64,000 nucleotides of DNA from assembly GCF_902833045.1 (NCBI RefSeq), contig NZ_CADFDU010000019.1:53933-117932 (forward strand), in the 5' to 3' direction. Each line of letters starts with the position of its first letter. The first letter of the stretch is position 1. Position numbers and translations under genes: made by a program. The DNA is from Burkholderia sp. BCC0322 (GTDB taxonomy: Bacteria; Pseudomonadota; Gammaproteobacteria; Burkholderiales; Burkholderiaceae). Below the pieces are notes generated by a model. It did not search any database, was not told the DNA's origin, and saw only the letters and a program-made list of their open reading frames with translations. This document shows positions 27,481 through 36,925 of the stretch, piece by piece.

Positions 27481-30400
27481 CTAGTAATCCGAATAAAGCC
27501 GCACCGGCGTCGGCGTGACGAGCCAGCTGCGTTGCGCGCGCGCGTCGAACGCATAGCGCAGGTACACGAGCGCCGAACTCGGCGCGTAGTCGTGCGACCG
27601 GTCGACCTGCAACTGCGCGCCGACACTCAGGTGCGGGTTCACGCGGTACTCGACGATCCCGTTGATGCCGTACGAGAACGACACGCCGCGCGTCGAGCTG
27701 CCCGCGTACACGAACCCGGCCGCCACCTGCGCGGCCCGCTGGTCCGAGGACATCGGGTAATACAGCGAATCCTTCTCGTAGCTGTTCGAGATCCCGCCCG
27801 TGACGGTGAGGTCCCACGACAGCGCATCGTGCCGCCCCGCCCATTCGAACGGCACGCCGAGCGACAGGTAGCGTTGCGGGCTGTAGTAACCGCCCTGCCC
27901 GTACGTGTAGTAGCGCAGGTTCTGTGCGTAGTGCCACGCATTGCCGACGAGCCCGGTGCTGACCTTCATCGTCGAACGCTCGTACACGGGCATCGTGAAG
28001 CCCGTGCGCAGCGTGACTTCCGCGTTGCGTTCGACGTTGCGGCCGGACAGCACGCCCGCGCCGAGTTCCGCGAACAGGTTCGTGCGGCCGACATCGACCG
28101 ACGCGCGCAGGTTCACGCCGTCGCGCCGAACGCCGCCCCAGACCGCGCCCGTCCATGGGTCGCGCATCCCCGAGTACGACAGCACGCTGCTCGTTTCCGG
28201 CCGCCGCGACGCATTCACCGAGAAACTGGCCGGGCCCGCGTCGAAGCGATAGCGCACGCCGCCGACCAGGTAATGCACGGGGAAACCGAGCGGCGACGTG
28301 CCGAGGTCGAAGCGCCATGCGTCCGTCAGATAGCCGGCGCCGAGCGCGACACCCGTGGCCGTCTGGTGCAGCGAGCCCGGCGGATTCGCGATCGATGCGG
28401 GTGTCAGTGCGTTCTGCGCCTTGAGCGCCGCGTAGCTACCGAACGTGCTGAGCGAATAGGCATTCGGGTTGCTCGTGTCGAGCGTGCCCGGGTCGAGATG
28501 CACGGTGTCGATCTGCGCGAACACATGCCCGTCGTAGCGGATCGGCACCTGCAGGTAGATCGGCACCTGCTGCGCGCGATACGACGAGATGCCTTCGTCG
28601 CCCGACTTGTACGCCGGCGTCCAGCCGGTCTCGATCTCGGGGTTGCGCCGCTGTTCGAGATCCGCGAACGCGGCCTGCGCCGGCGTCAGGCCGTCGCGGC
28701 CCGGGCTCACGCCCGCCGTGCGTTCCTGCGACCGCGACAACCGGTACAGGGACGCCGCGTCGTCGTAGCGACCCTGTGCCTCGGCCACGCGCCCGGCCGC
28801 GACCGTCACGTCCGCGCGCGCCGGATACGCGGCCTGCAGCCGATCGGTCACTTGCGCGGCCTCGTCCGGGCGACGCAGCGCATTCAGGCGGCGCACGGCC
28901 GACAGTTGCGTGTCGACGTCGTCGTCCGGCGTGCGGGCGAGCACCGCTTGCACGCGTGCCAGCGCCGCTGCCCGATTGCCGCCGTCCTCGTCGATGCGTG
29001 CCAGCGCGAGCTGCGTATCGGCATCGTCCGGCGTGCGGGCGACGACCGGTGCCAGCGCCGCACGCGCCGCGTCGTAATGGCCTTGCGCGCGCTCGAGATC
29101 CGCCAGTTCGAGCGCATAGCGCTTGTCCGCGCGGCCGGCCGGGCTCGCGCGATCGAGCAGCTTGCGCGCCTGCGCGTAATCCTGTTGCGCGATCGCGTCG
29201 TCCGTCCGGCGCAGCACGAGCCGCAGCGACTGGTCCTCGAGCCGCGCCGTCTGCGCGGGCGTCAGCGACGGTTCCCGCCGCAGTGCGTCGAGCCACGCGG
29301 CGAGCGCGTCGTCGCGCCCCGCGCTGCCGAGCAGGTCGCCATAGCGCAGCCGCACGTCCGCATCGGCTTCGCGCGGGTGCGCCGCGATCCAGTCGCGCAA
29401 CGGCGCGAGCCCGCGCTCGGGTTCGCCCGCGTCGATCCACTGCGCGCCGATCGCGGCGAGCATGTCGGGGTCGTCCGGCGCACTCGCCTGCGCCTGGGCG
29501 AGGGACGCGGCAAACGCCATGCGGTCGCCGCGTGCGAGCGTGCCGCGTGCATCGGCCAATGCGCCTTCGGCGTCGAGCTTGCGCGCGAGCGCACGCATCC
29601 CGTCGGAGCGGTGCGCATCGTCGACCGGCGCGAGCGCGGCCCGCGCACCCGTCACGTCGTCGAGCGAATTGCGGTACAGCGCGGTCGCGTAGCGCATCTC
29701 GGGCGTCGCGCCTTGCGCAAGCCCGTCGTCCATCACCGTGCGGCCGAGCTGCGGCAACCCCATGTCGCGATAGAGGCGCGCCAGTGCGAAGCGCGTCCAC
29801 GGCGCGTCGGGCGCGGCGCGCACGGCCGCCTCGTAGCGCTGCGCCGCAGGCCCTCGTTCGCCCTTGTCCGCAAGCGCGCGCGCCTGGTTCGCGAGCAGGT
29901 CGGCACGCAGGCCGTCGAGCGCACGCCGATCGTCGCGGCCCGTCACGCGGCCTTGCAGCGCGTCGAGCAGCGGGCCGACCTGGTCCGCGCGGCCGGTGTT
30001 CTCATACAACGTGGCCGTGCCGCGCACGGCGGCGAGGTCAGGCGAACGCGCGGCCAGCAGCGCGCGCAGCAACGGCTCCGCGCGCGCCCAGTCGCGCTGC
30101 GCGAGCAACGCGTCGACAAGCTGCAGCTTCGCGTCCGGGTTGTCCGGCTGCATCGCGAGCGCCGCGCGTGCGGCGCGCTCTTCGTCCTGCGGACGCCCCG
30201 CGGCGGCGGCCGCGCGGCCTTGCGCGAGCAGTCCCCAGAATTGCGCGGTGCGCGCGAGGCCCTGCCATTTGCCGCGCTGGTCGGTCGAAAGCGTCGCGGC
30301 GCGCATGAACAGCGCACGCGCTTCGTCGTGCCGCCCTTCGCGCAGGCGCAGCAGGCCGAGCCCGCCGACCGCGTCGGCGTCGTCCGCACGCGCGCGCGCG

Positions 30401-31362
30401 GCGCGCGTCAACAGCGGATCGGCGCCGGCCAGGTCGCCGCGCGCGAGCGCCTGCAGGCCGCGCTGCTGCGCGATGTAGTCGGGATTGCGTTCGAGCTGGC
30501 GCTGCGCGTCGCGCTGGCGATCCAGTGTGGCCGCCCGGTCGACGAATTCGGTATCGTCCGGTACGAGCGCGAGATACGCATGCAGCGCATCGAGATAAGC
30601 GGGATCGCTGCCGGCCGACTGCAGCACGCGCCGCCACAGCGCCATCGCCTCCGTATGGTCGGCGTCGGCGCGCCTGGCAAGCGCCCAGGCGATCCGGTTC
30701 GCCTCCGGCCGCGTGTCGGCGCGCTGGTTCAAGAGCCGCGCGAGCGCCATCGTCGCGCTCGTGTCCTGCGGATCGGCCGCGACCGCGCGGCGCAGCGCGG
30801 CGATCGCCGGCTCGCGCCCGCCCGGCGCATTCGACACGATCTGGTAATACTCGGCGCCGAGCGCCCCCGACGGCGCGCCGTTCGGAAACAACGCGACGAT
30901 CCGCCGGGCCGCTTCGTCGGCGCGGCCGCTGCGCGCGAGCAGGCGGATCTGCGCCATCTCGCCGCGCCCGCTCGTCGCGACGCGGTATTCGTCCGCTACC
31001 CGCCGCGTGGCGGGCGCAGTGGGCGACTGCGCCTGCAGGCGCGCGAGCGACGCCTGTGCGCCTTTCGCGTCGCCGAGCCGCAGCAGCACGCGCACCTGTT
31101 CGGCCAGCAGTTCGGGATCGCCCGGCGCGATCAGCAGCCCCTTGCGCAGGGCATCGCGCGCGAGGTCGTCGCGATGCTTGACGCCCCACATCCGCGCCGT
31201 GTCGAGCTCACGCCGCGCGTCGGCGGACGCGGAAGTCGCGGGCGTCGCGCGGTTCGCCATCGTCGCGTCCGCCGCGGTGCCCGGCGCCGCCGCGCACACC
31301 GACGACGCGAGCCACGCGAATCCCGCGACGTGCGGCGCGGCGCGCTTCAGCGGGCGGCGCAC
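27481..31362 (-). CDS. bcsC: BcsC, cellulose export TPR/outer-membrane porin
   Basis: The protein (about 1293 residues) has a signal peptide, then a long periplasmic superhelix of tetratricopeptide repeats covering about residues 40-900. Typical pieces are GDPELLAEQVRVLLRLGD and ARLYRDMGLPQLGRTVM. A C-terminal beta-barrel ends in an aromatic residue and guides glucan across the outer membrane. No ATG precedes the signal peptide. The GTG at 31362 (VRRPLKRAAPHVAGFAWLAS) is the best start and overlaps the bcsZ end by 16 bases; starting at the ATG at 31260 would remove the export signal. The length is near that of the Komagataeibacter homologue and longer than E. coli BcsC. Confidence 0.93.
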   Translation of the reverse strand: MRRPLKRAAPHVAGFAWLASSVCAAAPGTAADATMANRATPATSASADARRELDTARMWGVKHRDDLARDALRKGLLIAPGDPELLAEQVRVLLRLGDAKGAQASLARLQAQSPTAPATRRVADEYRVATSGRGEMAQIRLLARSGRADEAARRIVALFPNGAPSGALGAEYYQIVSNAPGGREPAIAALRRAVAADPQDTSATMALARLLNQRADTRPEANRIAWALARRADADHTEAMALWRRVLQSAGSDPAYLDALHAYLALVPDDTEFVDRAATLDRQRDAQRQLERNPDYIAQQRGLQALARGDLAGADPLLTRAARARADDADAVGGLGLLRLREGRHDEARALFMRAATLSTDQRGKWQGLARTAQFWGLLAQGRAAAAAGRPQDEERAARAALAMQPDNPDAKLQLVDALLAQRDWARAEPLLRALLAARSPDLAAVRGTATLYENTGRADQVGPLLDALQGRVTGRDDRRALDGLRADLLANQARALADKGERGPAAQRYEAAVRAAPDAPWTRFALARLYRDMGLPQLGRTVMDDGLAQGATPEMRYATALYRNSLDDVTGARAALAPVDDAHRSDGMRALARKLDAEGALADARGTLARGDRMAFAASLAQAQASAPDDPDMLAAIGAQWIDAGEPERGLAPLRDWIAAHPREADADVRLRYGDLLGSAGRDDALAAWLDALRREPSLTPAQTARLEDQSLRLVLRRTDDAIAQQDYAQARKLLDRASPAGRADKRYALELADLERAQGHYDAARAALAPVVARTPDDADTQLALARIDEDGGNRAAALARVQAVLARTPDDDVDTQLSAVRRLNALRRPDEAAQVTDRLQAAYPARADVTVAAGRVAEAQGRYDDAASLYRLSRSQERTAGVSPGRDGLTPAQAAFADLEQRRNPEIETGWTPAYKSGDEGISSYRAQQVPIYLQVPIRYDGHVFAQIDTVHLDPGTLDTSNPNAYSLSTFGSYAALKAQNALTPASIANPPGSLHQTATGVALGAGYLTDAWRFDLGTSPLGFPVHYLVGGVRYRFDAGPASFSVNASRRPETSSVLSYSGMRDPWTGAVWGGVRRDGVNLRASVDVGRTNLFAELGAGVLSGRNVERNAEVTLRTGFTMPVYERSTMKVSTGLVGNAWHYAQNLRYYTYGQGGYYSPQRYLSLGVPFEWAGRHDALSWDLTVTGGISNSYEKDSLYYPMSSDQRAAQVAAGFVYAGSSTRGVSFSYGINGIVEYRVNPHLSVGAQLQVDRSHDYAPSSALVYLRYAFDARAQRSWLVTPTPVRLYSDY

Positions 31363-32582
31363 GAGCGGCCTCCCCAGCGGGTGTCGAGCGTGCCGTCCGC
31401 GCCGAACCGGTAGCGCCCTTCGCGCCAGCCTAGCCCGAACAGCGTCAGCACGCTCGTGTAGTAACCGGGCGCCGACTGGCGCGCGAGCGTGTCGACACGC
31501 GCCACCTGTGCATCCGCGAGTGCGCGCTGGCCGCGTGCGTCGAGGAACGGCACGGCCGCCGCCGAGAACCCGCCGTTGCCGTCGTTCGGCCCGGCGACGC
31601 CCGTCGTCGTATCGACCCGCTCGGGCGGCGCGCCATGTGCGGCGATGGTGTCGGCGAACGGCGCAAAACGCGCGAGCAGCGGCGCGGCGAGCGGATCGGC
31701 ACGGTCGAGCATGCCGGCCCACAGATACACGCGGATCGCGTTGTACGCGCTCTCCGCCTTCGTCTCGCGATCGGGCCCGAAACCCGCGCCCGCGCGATAC
31801 AGCGCCCAGTCGGGCGAAAAGCCTTTCGGCGCGGTGTCGAGCAGCACGCGTCCGGTGCTGGCGGCGAGCGCGGCCCAGCGCTTGTCGTCGGGCAGGCGCG
31901 CGCCGAGCGCGCGGATCACCTGCGGCGGCGAATAGCTCGGATTCACGCGCCACTGGCCGTCGGCGAGCTTGAACCCCGTCGGCCCCGGCAACAGCGTGAG
32001 GCCGAGGCCCGGCACGGCCGCCGTCTCGTCGTCGAGCACGCGCTTCGCGAGCAGCGCGCCGCGCGCCGTGTAGCTGCGCTCGTGCCACAGCCGCCCGGCC
32101 TCGACGAGCGCATACGCGATCCAAAGGTCGGCGTCCGACGCCGCGTTCGCATCGAGCACGCGCCACGCGCCGTCGGGCGCACGGCCCCACAGCCACGCCG
32201 GCAGGTGCGCGCTCAGGTCGCCCTGCGCGAGATTGTTCTCGGTCCATGCGAGGATCGTGTCGAACATGCGCCGGTCGTTCGCGACCAGCGCGAAGAAAAG
32301 TCCATACGCCTGCCCCTCCGACACCGTGCGTGAATCGGCCGAACCGACGTCGATCACACGGCCGTCGGCCGAGACGAAATCGCGCTTGAACGCGTCCCAG
32401 CGCGGCCACGCCGCGCCGCATCCCGCGTCGGCCGCGTCGATCGCGCCGGCCCCCGCGGCCTGCGCGCGCGTGGCCATGCCGGCCGCCGCGCACGCCACCG
32501 CAACCGCAACCGCCAGCGCGAGTGCCGCGCCGCCGCGCCGCGCCGGCCGCATTGCCCGTCGCTTCGCCATTGCCCGCGCCAT
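31347..32582 (-). CDS. bcsZ: BcsZ, periplasmic GH8 endo-beta-1,4-glucanase with altered catalytic base
   Basis: The 411-residue exported protein matches BcsZ of E. coli along its length. TVSEGQAYGLFFALVANDR carries the general acid Glu89; LPAWLWG, LLPGPTGF, RVNPSYSPPQ and APKGFSPDW are typical. The residue equal to the catalytic base (Asp243 in E. coli, SYDAIRVY) is Asn281 here (AYNAIRVYLWAG; codon AAC at 31740-31742). GH8 enzymes normally use this Asp, so hydrolysis may be weak or may rely on another base. BcsZ trims glucan in the periplasm and is needed for normal export. The N-terminus is long and Ala-rich; a start at one of the other Met codons in the first 11 residues is possible. Confidence 0.93.
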   Translation of the reverse strand: MARAMAKRRAMRPARRGGAALALAVAVAVACAAAGMATRAQAAGAGAIDAADAGCGAAWPRWDAFKRDFVSADGRVIDVGSADSRTVSEGQAYGLFFALVANDRRMFDTILAWTENNLAQGDLSAHLPAWLWGRAPDGAWRVLDANAASDADLWIAYALVEAGRLWHERSYTARGALLAKRVLDDETAAVPGLGLTLLPGPTGFKLADGQWRVNPSYSPPQVIRALGARLPDDKRWAALAASTGRVLLDTAPKGFSPDWALYRAGAGFGPDRETKAESAYNAIRVYLWAGMLDRADPLAAPLLARFAPFADTIAAHGAPPERVDTTTGVAGPNDGNGGFSAAAVPFLDARGQRALADAQVARVDTLARQSAPGYYTSVLTLFGLGWREGRYRFGADGTLDTRWGGRSCAAR

Positions 32583-32585
32583 CCG

Positions 32586-34889
32586 TTACATCCCCCGTCG
32601 ACGCGCGGCGATTCTCTGCAGCACGCTGAACACGCCGAGCGCGAGCAGCAGCCCCGCCACGACGCCGACCGCGCCAAGCACGACCGGATGCCGCGCCGCT
32701 TGCGTCCACACGCGCGCATACCACGGCACGAAGCCGACCACGTAAGGCTCGCCGACGCGCAGGCTGTCCACCTGCCCCGGCCGCACCAGCGCAAGGTCGC
32801 CCTGCAGCTGCGACACGAGCCCGGCGTTCTCGAACACGTCGAGCAGATCGCCGAGGCGCGGCTGGTCGGTCGCCGTCAGCGCGACGACGCTGCGCCCCCG
32901 GCTGCCCGGCAGCTCGAACCCGGCGAGCGCCGCGAGCGAGCCCGTCTGCTCGATATGCGCGCCGCCTTCGGTCAGGCCGACGCCGTTGCGCCAGCGCTCC
33001 TTCACCGAGAACGCGACGCGCGTGGCGCCCGCGCCGCCCTGCTCGCCGATCACGAGCGGCAATGCCGAGCGCCAGTGCGCGAGCAGCGGCGACGCGGGCG
33101 AACCGTCGATCACGAGGAGATCCTTGCTGCCCGACAGCGCGGCGACGTCGCCGGGCCGCGCGACCTGCACGCGCAGCGCCGGGAAACCGGTCCATTCGCC
33201 CATGTGGCCGAGCATCGTCAGGTAGGCCTCGAGCTCCTGCGGCGACGGCCGGTCAGGCATCACGACGGCCGTCTGCGACAGGTCGGCGAAACGCGTGAAC
33301 GGGAAGCCGCTGTTCGCGAAGAACGCGAGGTTCGGCAACTGCGCGTAATGGACGAAGTGCGAGAAGTCGATCGTCGAATCGGGATCGATCGCCGCACGCT
33401 GCGGCTCGGTCGCCGTGCTCGAGCAGAGGCCCGTCTTCTGCGAATCGAGCGTGAAGCGGAACTGCAGCTGGTTGCCGCTGCCGACCCGGAACGCCGGGAT
33501 GTCGACGTCGCTCGTCACGCGCCCTTCGGGCACCGAGAGAAGCGGCAACTGCATGCGACCGTGCGCGTCCTCGGCATGAGCCGGCCCGAGCCGGTACGAC
33601 TTCACGAGCTGGTCGTTGATCTCGACGGCGAGTGTCGAGTTGTCCTGCACCGTCGGCGCCGTGTAGCGGTAGCGCAGCGTGATCGGCACGCCCGCGCCAT
33701 TCCACGAATGCAGGTCGGACGGCACCCGCAGGTTCAGGCGGATGGCGTCGGGCGTCGTGCCGCGCACTTCCAGTTCGCGCGCGTCGGATACGAGTTCGCG
33801 GAACGCGATCGGCCGGTTCACGGGCAGCCAGCGCGGCGCGTCATACGGCTTGCGCGGCGCGCCGAGATCGACGTGCGCGACCGTCGCCGACGGCCCCGAC
33901 AGCGCCACGCGGCCCAGCACGAGCGTCGCGACCGCGTCGTCGACCTCGGCCGCCGTGCGGCCCGTGACGACGAGCAGCTTGCGCCCCGGCGCGGCAGGGT
34001 TGTCGGCGACCGCGAGCAACGGGCCGTTGATCGACGGCAGCGCGAGGCCGGCCGGCAGCGTCGCGGGCGTGCCGATCACCACCGCCTGGTCGTCGGCCGG
34101 CAACCCGGACGACACCGGGAAGCGCGCGTGCCGGTAGTCGGCCAGCGCGCCGAACCACGACGCCAGCACGCCCGCGCTGCGCAGCGTCGCCGAATCGGGT
34201 GACGCCGGCAGCACGAACGGCAGCCGCACGCGGCCGTTGTCGCGCCGGTCGAAGAACGGCGCGGGCAGCAGCGCGAGATCGTTCGGCAGGCGGACCGGCG
34301 ATTCGTCGAGGATCAGCTCGCTCTTCGGGCTCACGTCGGCCCACAGCGCCGAGTTGGCCGGATCCTCGCAATGGTCGAGCGTGTAGTGCGCGATCAGGCG
34401 CAGGCCGATCTGGTTGAAATCCGAGAAGTAGCGCGGATCGATCGGGATCTCTTGCGTGACCGTGCGGCCCGCCTGTGCGGCGTCGAACGGGACGGTCGCG
34501 ACGACCTCGCCGTTCACCGATACCTTCAGGTGCGACATCGGGAACACCAGCGACGGCGAATACGCGTAGGTCAGGCGCAGCCGCGCGCCGGTGACCACGC
34601 GATCGAGCCGCACGCCCGCATTGATCGTGCGTGCATCATCGGCCCCGCGCAGGCGCAGCGGATCGAACGCGCCGAGCACCGCGAACGGCAGGCGCACCGT
34701 CGTCGCCGGCAGGCCGGCGGCGGCCGCGCTGGCCGCCGCGGGCGCCGCCGCGAGCACCGGCGCCGGCGCAGCGCCGGATGCGGCGCCGGCGGCCGGCACG
34801 GCCGGCATCGGCGCGGCCGACAACGCGGCGGCATGCAAAGCGCCGACCATGGCGGCCGAGAGGACGAGCAGCGACACGGCCGGCTTCAT
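32586..34889 (-). CDS. bcsB: BcsB, periplasmic cellulose synthase regulatory subunit
   Basis: The 767-residue protein has a signal peptide, an Ala/Pro-rich stretch, paired carbohydrate-binding and flavodoxin-like domains, and a C-terminal membrane anchor (about residues 735-757, VVLGAVGVVAGLLLALGVF). BcsB binds BcsA at the inner membrane and guides the glucan through the periplasm; its tail helix is essential for catalysis. Typical BcsB elements are YAYSPSLVFPMSHLKVSVNG and HYTLDHCEDPANSALWADV. It is the first gene of the operon and ends only 3 bases before bcsZ. Having bcsB first and bcsA seventh differs from the usual bcsAB order. Confidence 0.95.
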   Translation of the reverse strand: MKPAVSLLVLSAAMVGALHAAALSAAPMPAVPAAGAASGAAPAPVLAAAPAAASAAAAGLPATTVRLPFAVLGAFDPLRLRGADDARTINAGVRLDRVVTGARLRLTYAYSPSLVFPMSHLKVSVNGEVVATVPFDAAQAGRTVTQEIPIDPRYFSDFNQIGLRLIAHYTLDHCEDPANSALWADVSPKSELILDESPVRLPNDLALLPAPFFDRRDNGRVRLPFVLPASPDSATLRSAGVLASWFGALADYRHARFPVSSGLPADDQAVVIGTPATLPAGLALPSINGPLLAVADNPAAPGRKLLVVTGRTAAEVDDAVATLVLGRVALSGPSATVAHVDLGAPRKPYDAPRWLPVNRPIAFRELVSDARELEVRGTTPDAIRLNLRVPSDLHSWNGAGVPITLRYRYTAPTVQDNSTLAVEINDQLVKSYRLGPAHAEDAHGRMQLPLLSVPEGRVTSDVDIPAFRVGSGNQLQFRFTLDSQKTGLCSSTATEPQRAAIDPDSTIDFSHFVHYAQLPNLAFFANSGFPFTRFADLSQTAVVMPDRPSPQELEAYLTMLGHMGEWTGFPALRVQVARPGDVAALSGSKDLLVIDGSPASPLLAHWRSALPLVIGEQGGAGATRVAFSVKERWRNGVGLTEGGAHIEQTGSLAALAGFELPGSRGRSVVALTATDQPRLGDLLDVFENAGLVSQLQGDLALVRPGQVDSLRVGEPYVVGFVPWYARVWTQAARHPVVLGAVGVVAGLLLALGVFSVLQRIAARRRGM

Positions 34890-35368
34890 GCGCCGCTCCG
34901 TGTCGTCAGGATCATCCGGTCATCCGTCGCATCGGCACCGATGCGCGCAAAGCAGCCATGCCCGTGAGTAAACATCCCCACTGCTTCCCCTCATATCTCT
35001 AACTGGCCTGATTCATTTATCGAAACAACGCGGCGATTTCTTTAATCGCGCGTCGCCGGGCTACGCGCCTGGCACCGGCACATGCCCATTCGTCACACTA
35101 TCTCAAAAATAGGACAAAACTTACCCCGATTCGCAACGTTCGAGCGAAAAAAACCTCGATCCGGTCGGAAATGCTGCGCGAGAGGGATGAATGGTAAGAA
35201 TTGCGCCGTTGTCGCCCGGCAAGCCGAACGGCATACTGCCGGCGCGGTGCGGCTGGCCGGCGGCGGTTCGTTGCGAACCGCCCCGCCGGAACTCGCTGCC
35301 GCGAAGCGGCGCGTATGCTACCGCAATCCCGCGCCGCACGGACGTGCTTTCTTTCACGGAAAACTGAC
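34890..35368. promoter_or_regulatory. Divergent control region between bcsB and the GGDEF gene
   Basis: This 479-base region is markedly more AT-rich than its surroundings (for example 34991-35040 and 35095-35165) and must hold promoters for both the cellulose operon and the diguanylate cyclase. Short A tracts and TGGCAC at 35070-35075 are visible, but I could not assign a specific factor. No convincing gene lies within it. Confidence 0.6.
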
Positions 35369-36391
35369 TTGAATCAAATCGTCGGCACTGCCACTCCGTC
35401 CCCCGATACGCTGCTGCGCATCATTGCCGCGCAGACCGAGATCGCGAAGCTCGGCCTCGATCTCGGCAGCGTGATGGCCTATGTGGCCGAGCAGGTGCCG
35501 CAACTCACCGGCGCGAGCGCCGCCGCGGTCGAATTCGCCGAGGGCGACGACATGGTGTACCGCGCCGCGTCGGGCACCGCGGCCGGGATGCTCGGCCTGC
35601 GGCTGCGCCGCTCGGGCAGCCTGTCGGGCCTGTGCGTGCAGCAAGGCGAGTTGCTGCACTGCACCGACTCGGAAACCGACCCGCGCGTCGATCGCGACGC
35701 ATGCCGGCGCGTCGGCCTGCGCTCGATGCTGGTGATGCCGCTCACCCATGCCGACACGACCGTCGGCGTACTGAAGGTGATGTCGCCGGAAGTCGACGGC
35801 TTTTCGCAAGCCGACGCCGGCACGCTGCGGCTGACGGCCGATCTGATCGCCGCCGCCATGTTCCACGCGGCGCGCAACGAGGCGAACGAACTGTACCTGC
35901 GCGCGACGCACGACGCGCTCACGGGTCTGCCGAACCGCGCGCTGTTCTACGACCGCCTGCGACAGTCGATGCACACGACGCTGCGCGCGAACGGCCGGCT
36001 CGGCATCCTCAACATCGACATGGACGGGCTGAAGCCGATCAACGACGGGTTCGGCCACCGTGCGGGCGATGCGGCGTTGCGCGAGATCGCCACGCGGATG
36101 CGGGGCGCGGTGCGGCGCTCGGACACGGTTGCGCGCATCGGCGGCGACGAATTCGCGGTGATCCTGCCGAACATCGGCAACCGCGACGATGCGCATGCGC
36201 AAAGCGCGCGGCTCGCGCGTCAGGTCGGCGAACCGTTCGAATTCGAGGGACGCCCGATGCAACTCGGCGTCAGCGTCGGCATCGCGCTGCTGCCCGACGA
36301 CGGCACCGACATGAACGCGCTGATCGAGCATGCGGACAAGGCGATGTATGAAGTGAAGCGCACGCGCTCGAAACGGGCGGCGCACGCATGA
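35369..36391 (+). CDS. GAF-GGDEF diguanylate cyclase
   Basis: The 340-residue cytosolic protein has a GAF sensor domain (about residues 20-165) and a GGDEF domain (about 180-335). The active-site sequence RIGGDEFAVIL is intact near residue 258, so it should convert two GTP to c-di-GMP. RRSD five residues before it is a complete RxxD inhibitory site, implying product feedback. The most likely start is the TTG at 35369 (NQIVGTATPSPDTLLRIIA), since the open frame further upstream encodes Arg-rich sequence unlike the family. It is divergent from bcsB and is the obvious local source of c-di-GMP for BcsA and BcsE. Confidence 0.9.
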   Translation: MNQIVGTATPSPDTLLRIIAAQTEIAKLGLDLGSVMAYVAEQVPQLTGASAAAVEFAEGDDMVYRAASGTAAGMLGLRLRRSGSLSGLCVQQGELLHCTDSETDPRVDRDACRRVGLRSMLVMPLTHADTTVGVLKVMSPEVDGFSQADAGTLRLTADLIAAAMFHAARNEANELYLRATHDALTGLPNRALFYDRLRQSMHTTLRANGRLGILNIDMDGLKPINDGFGHRAGDAALREIATRMRGAVRRSDTVARIGGDEFAVILPNIGNRDDAHAQSARLARQVGEPFEFEGRPMQLGVSVGIALLPDDGTDMNALIEHADKAMYEVKRTRSKRAAHA

Positions 36392-36472
36392 CGCGCACTC
36401 GACGGCGGCTACCTTGACGAGCCGGCAGGCGGAACGACGCCGTCAACCGCCCGCTGCCGGCTTGAACGGGCG

Positions 36473-36925
36473 CTAGCCGATCGGCGGAACGGCGATCGCG
36501 AGCCCGACCGCGAGCCACTGGACGACCGCGACGAGCACACCGGCCCGGCACAGCCCGACCGCACCGCGCACGCGCGCGTCGAGCGCACGTCCGGCCTTCG
36601 ATGCGTCGATCCAGCCGAGATCCGTCAGCGCGCGGTCAAGCGCCGCGAGCCCGTCGTCGACCGGGGCCTCGCCTGCCGCCGCGCACGCGAGCGCGGCGAA
36701 CAACCTGCGATCGATCGCGATCCGCACCGCGTACCACAGCGCCGCGATCCCCGACCCGGTGCTGACGATGGCCAGCAGCACGCGGGCGATCGTCGCCGGC
36801 GCCCACCCCGACGCGATCCACCAGCCCGCGCCGGACGCGGCCAGCGCGGCCGCGATCGCCCACGCGCCCGCATCGAGTGCGCCACGCGCGGCGGCAATCC
36901 TGAACGGCGCGGACGGATCGTGCAT
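36473..36925 (-). CDS. Small inner-membrane protein linked to the ynb-like genes
   Basis: The 150-residue protein has four hydrophobic segments (about residues 20-40, 45-65, 70-85 and 120-145) and no recognised motif. Its ATG shares one base with the stop of the PAP2-phosphatase gene (TGATG), so translation is coupled and the two products probably work together. It is the last gene of the minus-strand phospholipid-type operon. Function unknown; an accessory subunit of the membrane enzymes is possible. Confidence 0.7.
   Translation of the reverse strand: MHDPSAPFRIAAARGALDAGAWAIAAALAASGAGWWIASGWAPATIARVLLAIVSTGSGIAALWYAVRIAIDRRLFAALACAAAGEAPVDDGLAALDRALTDLGWIDASKAGRALDARVRGAVGLCRAGVLVAVVQWLAVGLAIAVPPIG

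Noticed and set aside
26704-31413. A very long plus-strand open frame opposite bcsE and bcsC
   Set aside because: Same effect: low-complexity, Arg-rich translation in the frame opposite a conserved GC-rich gene.
35070-35085. Possible sigma-54 promoter (TGGCAC ... TGC) before the GGDEF gene
   Set aside because: The spacing between the GG and GC elements is one base too long, and the TTGC element is imperfect.
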